Source of the DNA: JAVBQO01 sp031548885
GTDB taxonomy: Bacteria; Patescibacteriota; Saccharimonadia; Saccharimonadales; Saccharimonadaceae
Assembly: GCA_031548885.1 (NCBI GenBank)
Contig: JAVBQO010000006.1
Location: 1-64,000, forward strand
Reading direction: 5' to 3'
Length of the DNA stretch: 64,000 bases
The position numbers and the translations under genes are program-made. Position 1 is the stretch's first letter. Each line of letters begins with the position of its first letter. Positions 49,977-58,238 of the stretch are shown in pieces. The notes under the pieces are model-generated. The model had not been told where the DNA came from. It saw only the letters and a program-made list of their open reading frames with translations, and did not search any database.

Positions 49977-52679
49977 ATGCCCAAAAAACCCGCGAAAAAA
50001 TTCGTTCTGATCGACGGAAAATCCGTTTTCTATCGCGGTTACTACGCGATGCCCGGCCTGACGACGCAGGATGGCACGTCGGTTGGTGGCGTCTACGGTT
50101 TCGCGTCGATGGCGCTGGAACTTATCAAAAAATTGGATCCAGACTATGTCGCCGTGGCGTGGGACAAACCGAAAACCAATATTCGCAAACGGCTGGAAAT
50201 TTATCCCGAGTACAAGGCCGGCCGCAAACCGCCACCGCAGGATTTCTACGATCAGATTCCGATTTTGCGCGAACTTTTGGCGGCGTTCGGTTGGCCGTTG
50301 TACGAATTGGATGATTATGAGGCGGACGACATTATGGGAACTTTGGCGAAACAGGGCGAAGCGCAAGGCATCGAATCGATGCTGATTTCGTCGGATCTGG
50401 ATATGTTGCAATTGGTTGATCACGACACGCATTTGTATGCGCTGAAACGTGGTTTTACGCAGATCGAAAAGTTCGATATTCCGGCGTTGGAAGCGAAATA
50501 TGGTTTGCGAAAAGATCAATTTTTGGACTTGAAGTCATTGAAAGGCGACAGTTCCGACAATATTCCGGGCGTGCCAGGAATTGGCGAAAAAACAGCGGTA
50601 GCGTTGTTGTCGGAATTCGGGACTTTGGATGAAATCTATGCGAATTTGGATTCGATTAAGCCAGCCTGGCGGGCGAAATTGGAATCGGGTCGCGATTTGG
50701 CATACATGTCGAAAAAACTCGGTACGATTTGGTGCGACGCGCCGATCAAATTGGATCTGGGCGCGGTCGATGTGCGGAACTTGAACACCGAAAAATTGCG
50801 CAATGAATTGAAAAAATTGGAATTCAATTCGTTGCTGCGCCGATTGCCGGAATACATGAAATGCGACGACGGCGTGTGCGAGGATTTGAGTGCGTACGAA
50901 TTGGCTTCGACCGAAGTCACGATGATTGACGACAAAGCACGGGTTTTGATCCAAATGGCACCGCGCGTCGCCGTGGCGGTGATCGATGATACGGCGATTT
51001 TGAGTGTCGAAAAAGGAACGGCGTATCGCGTGTGTTTGGCCGAAGCGGCGGCGATTTTGGCGGGTGCGAAGGTAGTTGCGCATGACGGGAAATTTTTGTG
51101 CGAAAAACTATTAGAAGCGCGTCATTCCAAACTTGATTTGGAATCCAGTCAATCAAAATCCACCACCTCATCTCCTGTTCAAACGGCTTCGCGCCGAGAA
51201 GTTGAAACTTCTCGGACTGCAGATGTTTTCGCAGGAGACGAAGCGGCGGCTGGCGACATCTTTCAAACTTTCAAACTTTCAAACTTGCCAACTATTGATT
51301 TCGACACGCGCCAAACCGCGTTTCTGCTCAATTCGTTGCGAAAAGCGCCGACGCTAGCCGAAGCGGTTGACGTCGATTTGTCGGGCGACACCGGCGCGAT
51401 GACGATTTCGGCGTTATGGTCGTTGTACGAAACACAACACGCGAAACTGGTCGAACTTTCCAAATTGAACAAATTGGCGCATGAAATTGATTTTCCGCTA
51501 GCGCCGGTTTTGGCGAAAATCGAACAGCGCGGCGTGCGGCTGGACACGAAATCTTTGGCGAAAATGTCGGACGAGTTGGCTGTCGAAATCGCCGAAACCG
51601 AACAAAAGATTTATGCTGACGTCGGCTACGAATTCAACGTCGCCAGTCCAGCGCAACTGGCCGACGTGCTGTATGGCAAATTGCAACTGCCGACCGCCGG
51701 CATCAAAAAAGGCAAAACCGGCTACTCGACCGGCCAAAAAGAACTGGACAAACTGCGCGGCCAGCATCCGATCATCGAACATATCGAGCGAATTCGCGAA
51801 ATTTCGAAATTGAAAAACACGTATGTTGACGCGCTGCCGAAATTGGTTGACGCGCGAAATTATCTGCATACAAATTTGGATCAAGCGGTCGCCGCGACGG
51901 GTCGATTGTCGTCGTCCGATCCGAATTTGCAAAACATTCCGACGCGCACGCCGCTGGGCCAAAAACTGCGAAAATCGTTTATCGCATCGGACGGAAAAGT
52001 TTTGGTCAGCGCTGATTATTCGCAATTTGAGTTGCGTCTAGCGGCGGCGATGGCGCACGACACGAATTTGATAGAAGATTTCCAAAACGACGAAATCGAC
52101 ATCCACACCAAAACCGCCGCCGAGGCGTATGGCGTTTCGATCGAAAATGTCACGCCGCTGCAGCGCCGCCACGCCAAAGTTATCAATTTCGGCGTGCTCT
52201 ACGGCATGAGTCCGCACGGTTTGGCCGCCGCGACCGGCATGAGTTTCTCGCAGGCGAAGGAATTCATCGACCGCTATTTCCGGGTGCGAAAACCGATTCG
52301 CGATTACATCGACGCCACAATCGCCAAAGCGGAAAAAGACGGCTACGTCGAAACATTGTTCGGTCGCCGCCGCCCGACGCCCGATGTCAAATCAAACAAT
52401 TTTATGGTTCGCGAAGCCGCCAAACGCGCCGCCGCCAACATGCCGATGCAGGGCACAGAGGCGGATTTGATGAAAATGGCGATGTTGCGCGTCGAAAACG
52501 AGGTAAAAAACGCCTCGCAAATTTTGCAGATTCACGATTCGATTATGGTGGAGTGCGATCCGGCCGACGTCGAAAAAGTTTCGCAAATGATGAAAAACAT
52601 TATGGAGAATATTTATCCGGAAATCGGCGTGCGATTGAAAGTTGATGTCAAACACGGCGCGAACTGGGGCGAATTGTAG
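49977..52679 (+). CDS. polA: DNA polymerase I with in-frame palindromic insert
   Basis: 900 aa. 5'-3' nuclease domain at ~1-295 ('FVLIDGKSVFYRGYYAM', 'ADDIMGTLAKQGEAQG', 'GDSSDNIPGVPGIGEKTA'). A vestigial 3'-5' exonuclease domain lacks the catalytic Asp/Glu motifs. The polymerase domain (~490-900) has 'SADYSQFELRLAAAMA', 'RRHAKVINFGVLYGMSPHGLA' and 'QIHDSIMVECDP'. About 46 residues at ~382-427 are an insertion (HSKLDLESS, then TASRREVETSRTADVFAGDEAAAGD) in a loop of the vestigial domain. TATAAT (49965-49970) is six bases before ATG. Confidence 0.96.
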   Translation: MPKKPAKKFVLIDGKSVFYRGYYAMPGLTTQDGTSVGGVYGFASMALELIKKLDPDYVAVAWDKPKTNIRKRLEIYPEYKAGRKPPPQDFYDQIPILRELLAAFGWPLYELDDYEADDIMGTLAKQGEAQGIESMLISSDLDMLQLVDHDTHLYALKRGFTQIEKFDIPALEAKYGLRKDQFLDLKSLKGDSSDNIPGVPGIGEKTAVALLSEFGTLDEIYANLDSIKPAWRAKLESGRDLAYMSKKLGTIWCDAPIKLDLGAVDVRNLNTEKLRNELKKLEFNSLLRRLPEYMKCDDGVCEDLSAYELASTEVTMIDDKARVLIQMAPRVAVAVIDDTAILSVEKGTAYRVCLAEAAAILAGAKVVAHDGKFLCEKLLEARHSKLDLESSQSKSTTSSPVQTASRREVETSRTADVFAGDEAAAGDIFQTFKLSNLPTIDFDTRQTAFLLNSLRKAPTLAEAVDVDLSGDTGAMTISALWSLYETQHAKLVELSKLNKLAHEIDFPLAPVLAKIEQRGVRLDTKSLAKMSDELAVEIAETEQKIYADVGYEFNVASPAQLADVLYGKLQLPTAGIKKGKTGYSTGQKELDKLRGQHPIIEHIERIREISKLKNTYVDALPKLVDARNYLHTNLDQAVAATGRLSSSDPNLQNIPTRTPLGQKLRKSFIASDGKVLVSADYSQFELRLAAAMAHDTNLIEDFQNDEIDIHTKTAAEAYGVSIENVTPLQRRHAKVINFGVLYGMSPHGLAAATGMSFSQAKEFIDRYFRVRKPIRDYIDATIAKAEKDGYVETLFGRRRPTPDVKSNNFMVREAAKRAAANMPMQGTEADLMKMAMLRVENEVKNASQILQIHDSIMVECDPADVEKVSQMMKNIMENIYPEIGVRLKVDVKHGANWGEL
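51121..51147 (+). repeat. 27-bp palindromic repeat translated inside polA, copy 5
   Basis: GTCATTCC plus a palindromic completion ending GGAATCCA. It is the same family as the four intergenic copies but read in frame as part of CHSKLDLES-type sequence (here RHSKLDLESS). It immediately precedes the larger palindromic element. Confidence 0.8.
51161..51257 (+). repeat. Palindromic in-frame element inside polA
   Basis: A nested palindrome: inner hairpin CCGAGAAGTT-GA-AACTTCTCGG (51194-51215), outer arms TCATCTCCTG (51168-51177) and CAGGAGACGA (51232-51241) matching at 9/10. It shares CAAACGGCTTCGCGCCGAGA and GGCTGGCGAC with the copy in mutM. It is translated without stop or frameshift. Confidence 0.85.
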
Positions 52680-52723
52680 TCGCGAAAATTGACTGAACTG
52701 CATGAAAATGCTACAATATCGCC

Positions 52724-53320
52724 ATGGAGCGAGGCGGCCTGACAAAACTGGGATCGTTCGTGCTGATTCTCGTGATCATCGTGATTGCGATTGCGGCAAT
52801 TATTTGGGCTGGGCGAACGATTTTTGACGGCGGCCAGCCGATCGCTAGCGGATCGAACGATGGCCAAAAAGCTTTGACTGAAATCACCGCCGACAGTGGC
52901 GTGCGTTTGACAGCGCGTGGGCCGATTACTGGCGACGAAACGCATCGTTCGTATCAGATCACGGTGCGGCCGAATTCGCGCGTGATGACGACGCATCAGG
53001 GTTACGTTGGGGCGGTTATTCAAACCGAAAACTTGTACAACAACGCGGCGGCGTATCGGGAATTTAGTTTCGCGTTGAGCAACAGCGGCATGATGGACGG
53101 CAAGCCTGGCGAGACCGAAACGACTGGCCTTTGTCCAACCGGGTACATATATGAATTTGAAGTTTTGCGTGCCGATGACGTCGTGCAAAAATTGTGGACG
53201 ACGTCGTGCGACGGCATGAAAGGCGACTACGCCGGGTCGGCCAATCCCGCGCGGCGACTTTTCCTGAAACAAATCCCCAATAGCGACAAAATGCTCAGCA
53301 AAGCGAAAATGACGTCTTGA
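52724..53320 (+). CDS. Membrane-anchored exported protein, 198 aa
   Basis: Residues ~8-31 form one membrane helix (LGSFVLILVIIVIAIAAIIW). The rest is exported and looks beta-rich ('SYQITVRPNSRVMTTHQGYVGAVIQTENLYNN', 'CPTGYIYEFEVLRADDVVQKLWTTSC'), with two Cys that may bridge. No family recognised. TACAAT (52712-52717) lies six bases before ATG, leaderless. Confidence 0.6.
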   Translation: MERGGLTKLGSFVLILVIIVIAIAAIIWAGRTIFDGGQPIASGSNDGQKALTEITADSGVRLTARGPITGDETHRSYQITVRPNSRVMTTHQGYVGAVIQTENLYNNAAAYREFSFALSNSGMMDGKPGETETTGLCPTGYIYEFEVLRADDVVQKLWTTSCDGMKGDYAGSANPARRLFLKQIPNSDKMLSKAKMTS

Positions 53321-53355
53321 CGTCTGGACGCCTAAATGATACGATATCAGTCACT

Positions 53356-53595
53356 ATGAAATCAATCAAAACCACCATATATTTGCCTGACGATTTGCGA
53401 AAATCATTGAAAAAACACATCATCGACACCGGCGAAACCATGTCGCAATTTGTTGAAAAAGCCATCGTCGCGGCGCTGGAAAACGAATCAAAACCAGCCA
53501 ACAAAAAACCGCGAAAATCCAAAAAACAGTCGGATGCGCCGGCGGATGCTGCGCGGGAACTTGACCGCATCATCAAAGAACTCGGCGGAAAATAA
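53356..53595 (+). CDS. Ribbon-helix-helix (CopG/Arc-like) protein
   Basis: 79 aa. 'KTTIYLPDDLRKSLKKHIIDTGETMSQFVEKAIVAALE' is a classic beta-strand plus two helices of RHH DNA-binding proteins, followed by a Lys-rich linker and a helix. It may be a small repressor; no partner toxin is next to it. ATG 53356 is preferred because the upstream part of the frame runs into the neighbouring gene. Confidence 0.75.
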   Translation: MKSIKTTIYLPDDLRKSLKKHIIDTGETMSQFVEKAIVAALENESKPANKKPRKSKKQSDAPADAARELDRIIKELGGK

Positions 53596-53632
53596 TTCGC
53601 TGAATTGACGCGATGTAGTTATACTTATACGT

Positions 53633-54067
53633 ATGACGAATATCGAAATTGTGAAGTTACGCCGGCACGCAAAATTGCCGCAGTATCAAACCGAACACAG
53701 CGCCGGCATGGATTGTTGCGCGTCGATTGTCGATCCGGTAACGCTGACGCCGGGCGAATTTCGGATGATTCCGTTGGGTTTCGCAATGGCTTTGCCGAAT
53801 GGTTACGAAGCGCAGATTCGCGCCCGTTCGGGTTTGGCGGCGAAATTTGGTATCGGTTTGGTTAACGGCGTTGGAACGATTGACGCCGATTATCGCGGCG
53901 AAGTGGCGGCGATTGTTATCAATCACGGCCGCGAAAACTTTACAATCGATCCGGGCATGCGAATTTGTCAGTTGGTAGTTGCGAAATATCGCAAAATCGA
54001 ATGGGAAGTGGTGGAAAGTTTGGACGAAACCGAACACACCGGATTCGGCAGTACCGGCGTACGATAA
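53633..54067 (+). CDS. dut: Deoxyuridine triphosphatase (dUTPase)
   Basis: 144 aa trimeric dUTPase; keeps uracil out of DNA and makes dUMP. The five motifs are visible: 'SAGMDCCAS', 'RARSGLAAK', 'GLVNGVGTIDADYRGE', 'GMRICQLVV' and the C-terminal 'HTGFGSTGVR'. TATACT (53620-53625) lies seven bases before ATG. It lies with polA, mutM and holA in a repair and replication cluster. Confidence 0.96.
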   Translation: MTNIEIVKLRRHAKLPQYQTEHSAGMDCCASIVDPVTLTPGEFRMIPLGFAMALPNGYEAQIRARSGLAAKFGIGLVNGVGTIDADYRGEVAAIVINHGRENFTIDPGMRICQLVVAKYRKIEWEVVESLDETEHTGFGSTGVR

Positions 54068-54087
54068 ATTTGTGAGATAATAAAACT

Positions 54088-55107
54088 ATGCCGGAACTTC
54101 CTGAAGCCGAAACAGTGCGCCGCGGGTTGGCGCGTTTGGTGGTTGGTCGTCAGATTCTGGCGATCGATGTGTTGAATGAAAAGTCTTTTCCGAACGCTGC
54201 GAACGACGTTGCGGAATTTTTGATCGGTGCGAAAATTATCGATGCGCGTCGTCGTGCCAAAGTTTTGATTTTGGATCTCGATACGAAATATTCGCTGGTA
54301 ATTCATCTGAAAATGACCGGACAAATCATTTTTCGCGACGGCCGCGAAAGTTGGGGAGCGGGCCATCCGAACGATAGTTTTGTGCATGAATTGCCGGATC
54401 GGTCGACGCGAGTTATTTTTGATTTAAGCTCGCCGCGTCAATTTGTAATCGATCCGGAATCTATGAAATTAAACTCATCCGCCACTTCATCTACTACTCA
54501 AACGGCTTCGCGCCGAGAAGTATCTCGGGCTGCAGATGTTTTCGCGGACGATGAAGTGACGGCTGGCGACGGCGGAAATGTCGCGAAATTGTTTTTCAAC
54601 GACCAACGCAAATTCGGCTGGGTGAAATTAATCCCGACGGCGGAAATTCCCAATATGAGTTTTATGCAAAAAGTCGGTCCCGAACCGCTGGTCGGCGACC
54701 CGTTTCCGGAGTTTTTGCGCCGAGTGCGACGGCGAAACGGCACGACCATCAAAGCGGCGATTTTGGATCAATCGGTCGTGGCTGGCATCGGCAACATTTA
54801 CGCCGACGAAGCGCTGTGGGCGGCCAAAGTTCATCCGGCGACGCGAGTTCGGGATCTTTCCGATAATGATCTGCGAAATGTCCTGCGCGGCGCGATCGAC
54901 GCCATGAATTTGTCGTTGGAAAAGGGCGGCTCGACCGATCGAAACTACGTCGACGCCGAAGGCAAAAAAGGTTCGTATTTGTCATTCGCCAACGTGTTTC
55001 GCCGCGAGGGCCAACCGTGTCCGCGCTGCGGCGCAATTATCGAGAAAATTCGCGTGGCTGGGCGGGGCACGCATATTTGCCCGCAGTGTCAAAAGGAGCC
55101 GAAATGA
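54088..55107 (+). CDS. mutM: Formamidopyrimidine-DNA glycosylase with in-frame insert
   Basis: 339 aa against ~270-280 usual. It removes oxidised purines such as 8-oxoG. Catalytic PELPE start (Pro2, Glu3), Lys in 'VIHLKMTGQ', 'QSVVAGIGNIYADEALW' and the zinc finger 'CPRCGAIIEKIRVAGRGTHICPQC' are intact. About 48 extra residues at ~120-168 (DPESMKLNSSATSS..TAGDGG) lie in a loop just before the 'NDQRKFGW' strand, which intercalates opposite the lesion. GATAAT (54076-54081) is six bases before ATG. ATGA overlap with holA. Confidence 0.95.
   Translation: MPELPEAETVRRGLARLVVGRQILAIDVLNEKSFPNAANDVAEFLIGAKIIDARRRAKVLILDLDTKYSLVIHLKMTGQIIFRDGRESWGAGHPNDSFVHELPDRSTRVIFDLSSPRQFVIDPESMKLNSSATSSTTQTASRREVSRAADVFADDEVTAGDGGNVAKLFFNDQRKFGWVKLIPTAEIPNMSFMQKVGPEPLVGDPFPEFLRRVRRRNGTTIKAAILDQSVVAGIGNIYADEALWAAKVHPATRVRDLSDNDLRNVLRGAIDAMNLSLEKGGSTDRNYVDAEGKKGSYLSFANVFRREGQPCPRCGAIIEKIRVAGRGTHICPQCQKEPK
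54478..54570 (+). repeat. Palindromic in-frame element inside mutM
   Basis: Outer arms CACTTCATC (54483-54491) and GATGAAGTG (54550-54558) are perfect complements, and inner hairpin CCGAGA-AGTA-TCTCGG is at 54513-54528. It shares long identical blocks with the polA copy and the right-end GGCTGGCGAC with both other copies. Read as SATSSTTQTASRREV..TAGD. Confidence 0.85.
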
Positions 55108-56018
55108 TCCATTTATTCTACGGCGAAAACGATTTCGCAATCAAACGCGCGGTCGATGCGAAAATCGCGAAATTTTCGCAGGAATTTGGCACAGATTCGG
55201 TCGAAAAAATCGATGCGGCCGAAGCGGACTTTTCTGATATTTTGAGCGAAATCGTCAACATCAATATGTTCGCGCCGCGCCGATTAATCGTGTTGTCGAA
55301 CACGGCGAAAAACAAAACCGCTTGGACGAAATTGGGCGAAAATATCGCGCGTGTGCCAGATGAGACCGAGTTGATCATCGTCGAGCCGAAACCCGACAAA
55401 CGCACCAAAACGTTCAAAGATTTGCGAAAATTTGCGAAAGAATTTTCATTGTTGCGGTCGCATGAAATCAATGCTTGGGCAATGGACGAAGCACACCGCG
55501 TCGGTGTCGAAATCAAGCGTGATGCGGTCGACGAACTGGTCATGCGCACCGGCGGCGACCAGTGGCTGATCGCGGCGGAATTGGCGAAATTTGCCAGTTT
55601 GGGAAAAGTGGTGGATACAAAACTTGTTCAGGAATTAACAGAGGCGAATGTCGAAGCAAGTGCGTTCGCGGTATTGGATCACGCCATGAACGGCCAGCGT
55701 GCGGCGATGCAGCAGGAGTTGGCAAATTTGCGAAAAGTTGAGGACGCGAACAAGTTCATGGGACTGCTGGCTTCGCAAATTTTCGCATTGAATGTCGCCG
55801 TGAACGCGAACGGAAAAACAACAAACGAAGCCGCCAAAGACGCCGGAATTCATCCGTTTGTGATGAGCAAAATGTTTGACGTGGCGCGAAAAATCGAGGC
55901 GCGTGATGCGAAAAACTTTGCAAAAATCGTAGCGAAAACCGACGCCAAAATGAAATTGTCGAACGCGAACGACGCGTGGAATTTGGTGGAAATCGCTTTG
56001 TCAAAAATTGTTCGATAG
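55104..56018 (+). CDS. holA: DNA polymerase III delta subunit
   Basis: 304 aa. The delta subunit opens the beta clamp in the clamp loader. 'MIHLFYGENDFAIKRAVDAKIAKF' and 'ETELIIVEPKPDKRTKTFKDLRKF' are typical of the N-terminal AAA-like domain without an ATP site, and 'TGGDQWLIAAELAKFASL' and 'SAFAVLDHAMNGQ' belong to the middle and collar domains. Start at ATG 55104, overlapping the mutM stop as ATGA. The 3' end overlaps the convergent GNAT gene by 18 bases. Confidence 0.9.
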   Translation: MIHLFYGENDFAIKRAVDAKIAKFSQEFGTDSVEKIDAAEADFSDILSEIVNINMFAPRRLIVLSNTAKNKTAWTKLGENIARVPDETELIIVEPKPDKRTKTFKDLRKFAKEFSLLRSHEINAWAMDEAHRVGVEIKRDAVDELVMRTGGDQWLIAAELAKFASLGKVVDTKLVQELTEANVEASAFAVLDHAMNGQRAAMQQELANLRKVEDANKFMGLLASQIFALNVAVNANGKTTNEAAKDAGIHPFVMSKMFDVARKIEARDAKNFAKIVAKTDAKMKLSNANDAWNLVEIALSKIVR

Positions 56019-56450
56019 TAAGCTAGGACGTTGTTCGCGTATGTCTAGCCTCCATATGTCGTCGATGCCTTTTACAAATCCTAGGCTATTGTAAAAAGGT
56101 TCGCCAGCCGTGGTAGAGTGTAATTTAACATAATCTGTAGTTGTTAAGTCCACACATTTTTTCAAAAGCGCACGTCCAATGCCGCGTCGCCTGTATTCTC
56201 TATCAACGGCAAAATGCTCTACGTAGCCGGCGTGTCCGTCGAAAAAAACTGTGCCCACTGGATGATTGTCGGATGCTGCCACCAAGCAAGTTTGTTCATT
56301 CCTAATTGCAGCCATGAGTAATTTATTTATGTCATTTGAATTTGGCAGTATGCCGCTAATCTCAACTTTAACGAGAGTCGCGGCGGCTCGGGCTGTATCG
56401 CAGGTGGCATCAAGTCGAATACTTTGTATAGCTATTTCGGTATCGGCCAT
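56001..56450 (-). CDS. GNAT-family N-acetyltransferase
   Basis: 149 aa. The acetyl-CoA site is 'HFAVDREYRRRGIGRALLKKCVD' (Q/RxxGxG/A as RRRGIG). Strands 'CLVAASDNHPVGTVFFDG' and 'YVKLHSTTAGEPFYNSLGFVKG' complete the fold, the latter being the usual 'A.pfYeklGF' segment. The substrate is unknown. AT-rich composition and only one GCGAAA-type word. It follows the secreted protein gene by six bases on the same strand, so it may be in that transcript. Confidence 0.82.
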   Translation of the reverse strand: MADTEIAIQSIRLDATCDTARAAATLVKVEISGILPNSNDINKLLMAAIRNEQTCLVAASDNHPVGTVFFDGHAGYVEHFAVDREYRRRGIGRALLKKCVDLTTTDYVKLHSTTAGEPFYNSLGFVKGIDDIWRLDIREQRPSLLSNNF

Positions 56451-56456
56451 CTGTGG

Positions 56457-58238
56457 TTATTTGCTGACGAAGTAACGTCGGCGCTCGGTCGCGTTTTGGG
56501 TTGCAACGTTCATGTAGAACATCTGCATGAACATACCGGTTGATGGAGCGGTCAGCGGATTTGGCGTGACTGGCGATACTGGAATCACTGGCGGCTCAAC
56601 AGGTGTGACAGGAACGAGAATATTGGTCAAAGTTTCGCAAACTTTGGCGGGATTGCACGTGCCGTTTTCGCCGGTCGGCGTGACGATATTTTTCATTGTC
56701 AAATCACCTGCATTATCGGCGTCGTTGATAGTGAACGAATAGGTAATGGTTTTACTTTCGCCAACAGCTAGCGGACCTTGCCATGACAAGACCTGTGTGT
56801 TTGGGTCGTAGACGCCTTCGGTTGCATCGTCGTTGTAAATTGCGTCGTCCAAAATAGCACTAAATTCGTCCGTAAATGATGCTGGGATCACGTCATCGTA
56901 ATCTAACTCGCCAGTATTTTTGATTGTTACAGTGTAAGTAATCGTGTCGCCGAAGTTGGCTTTAATGGCTGAAACGGTTTTCTCTACGGTGTAAGCGCGA
57001 GATAGTTCGCGCGGGCAGGTAGTCGCGGTACTTTCGTTGTTTCTCGCAATGGGATCTTTTTCGTTGCCAAGTACCGTTGCCGTGTTGTCAATGCACGGCG
57101 CGTCAACATCGGTCGGCGCAGTTGCAGTGACGGTCACAACTGTCGAGGCGCCTGCAGCTAGCGGTCCGCCCGCGCAGGTCAAAACACCGCTATCAATTGC
57201 GCAGCCTGATGTTGTGGTATCCGCACCGGCCAGGTCGGCTGGGATTGCGTCGGTTACGATGTAGCCGCTTGACGGGTAGTCGCTGTTGTTTCTGATAGTC
57301 AACGTATAGGTAATTTTGCCGCCGCGTTCGTAAACCGCGTTGGTTGTTTTGATGATGGACAAATCGACTGGCTCGCCAGGATACGATGTACCGTCGTTGT
57401 TGTAGCTTTGGCCGGGACCAGGGATTTGGGAAACGAGCGATACAGCTGGTTTCGCCGCGCTAGTGTTCGACAAGGCGATTTGATAAACCATGCCGTTATC
57501 GTTATTCAGCAAACCAATATTTGTGTTGCCATAGACCCATTGTGCGCCGTACGAATTGTACGTTGGGTTGTTAACGGGTGTGCCGGATGGGATGTTCAAG
57601 CCTAGGCTCGCGAACGTCCAGCTCGTCACATTGCCGCTATTGATATTAATTCGGTAAAGTCGTCCGTTCGATCCATTGAATCCCCACAGGTAGCCGTCGC
57701 GCCAAACGATGTCGGACAGGTTTGTGAGCCCTTCGCCGTTCAGAGCATATTTCGTTGCGACATTATTTTTGACATCGACTCCATAAATGACGTTGTTGGT
57801 GCCATTTGCGTATGCGTGAACAAATAGCGTGTCCGAATATGCGCCGGTGCCGAACGTACCCTGATTGTAGTTGGCGACTGGTAGCGTCGTAATAGGTGTC
57901 TGCTCGACGATTGTGCCTTCTTGACCGACTTTTACCAAAACGTTGCTAGATGGCGTAGCAATGCCATAAATGTAATGATCATTCTCGTTAAAGCCGATCG
58001 CGTTATAGCGAATGCTCGGACCTGCAGCGCCGGGCGTAAATACGACAGCGCCATCAGTTTGCTCCGCCGTATAGAGTTGCGTTGGGTCGCCCTGCGCGAT
58101 GAAAACCAATCCCATACTGTCGAGACCAAACGGATCGCCGGCCGCGGCAGCAGCAGGCTGAGTAACCGCCGACAAACACATTACAGTTGATAGGATAACA
58201 GCCGTAGCCGTATAAAATGATTTCTTGATAATTTGCAC
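56457..58238 (-). CDS. Large secreted DUF11-repeat surface protein
   Basis: 593 aa. Signal peptide at 1-32 (KKSFYTATAVILSTVMCLSAVTQPAAAA). Residues ~35-285 resemble a beta-propeller-like surface domain ('FIAQGDPTQLYTAEQ', 'LWGFNGSNGRLYRIN'). Two DUF11 repeats follow at ~292-400 ('YERGGKITYTLTIRNNSDY') and ~413-535 ('NFGDTITYTVTIKNTGELDY'). A Pro-rich stalk leads to 'LTAPSTGMFMQMFYMN', an LPxTG-like PSTG with a short, weakly hydrophobic tail ending in Arg/Lys. GTG start with SD AAGGAT. Likely cell-surface or adhesion role, inferred. Confidence 0.75.
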   Translation of the reverse strand: MQIIKKSFYTATAVILSTVMCLSAVTQPAAAAAGDPFGLDSMGLVFIAQGDPTQLYTAEQTDGAVVFTPGAAGPSIRYNAIGFNENDHYIYGIATPSSNVLVKVGQEGTIVEQTPITTLPVANYNQGTFGTGAYSDTLFVHAYANGTNNVIYGVDVKNNVATKYALNGEGLTNLSDIVWRDGYLWGFNGSNGRLYRININSGNVTSWTFASLGLNIPSGTPVNNPTYNSYGAQWVYGNTNIGLLNNDNGMVYQIALSNTSAAKPAVSLVSQIPGPGQSYNNDGTSYPGEPVDLSIIKTTNAVYERGGKITYTLTIRNNSDYPSSGYIVTDAIPADLAGADTTTSGCAIDSGVLTCAGGPLAAGASTVVTVTATAPTDVDAPCIDNTATVLGNEKDPIARNNESTATTCPRELSRAYTVEKTVSAIKANFGDTITYTVTIKNTGELDYDDVIPASFTDEFSAILDDAIYNDDATEGVYDPNTQVLSWQGPLAVGESKTITYSFTINDADNAGDLTMKNIVTPTGENGTCNPAKVCETLTNILVPVTPVEPPVIPVSPVTPNPLTAPSTGMFMQMFYMNVATQNATERRRYFVSK

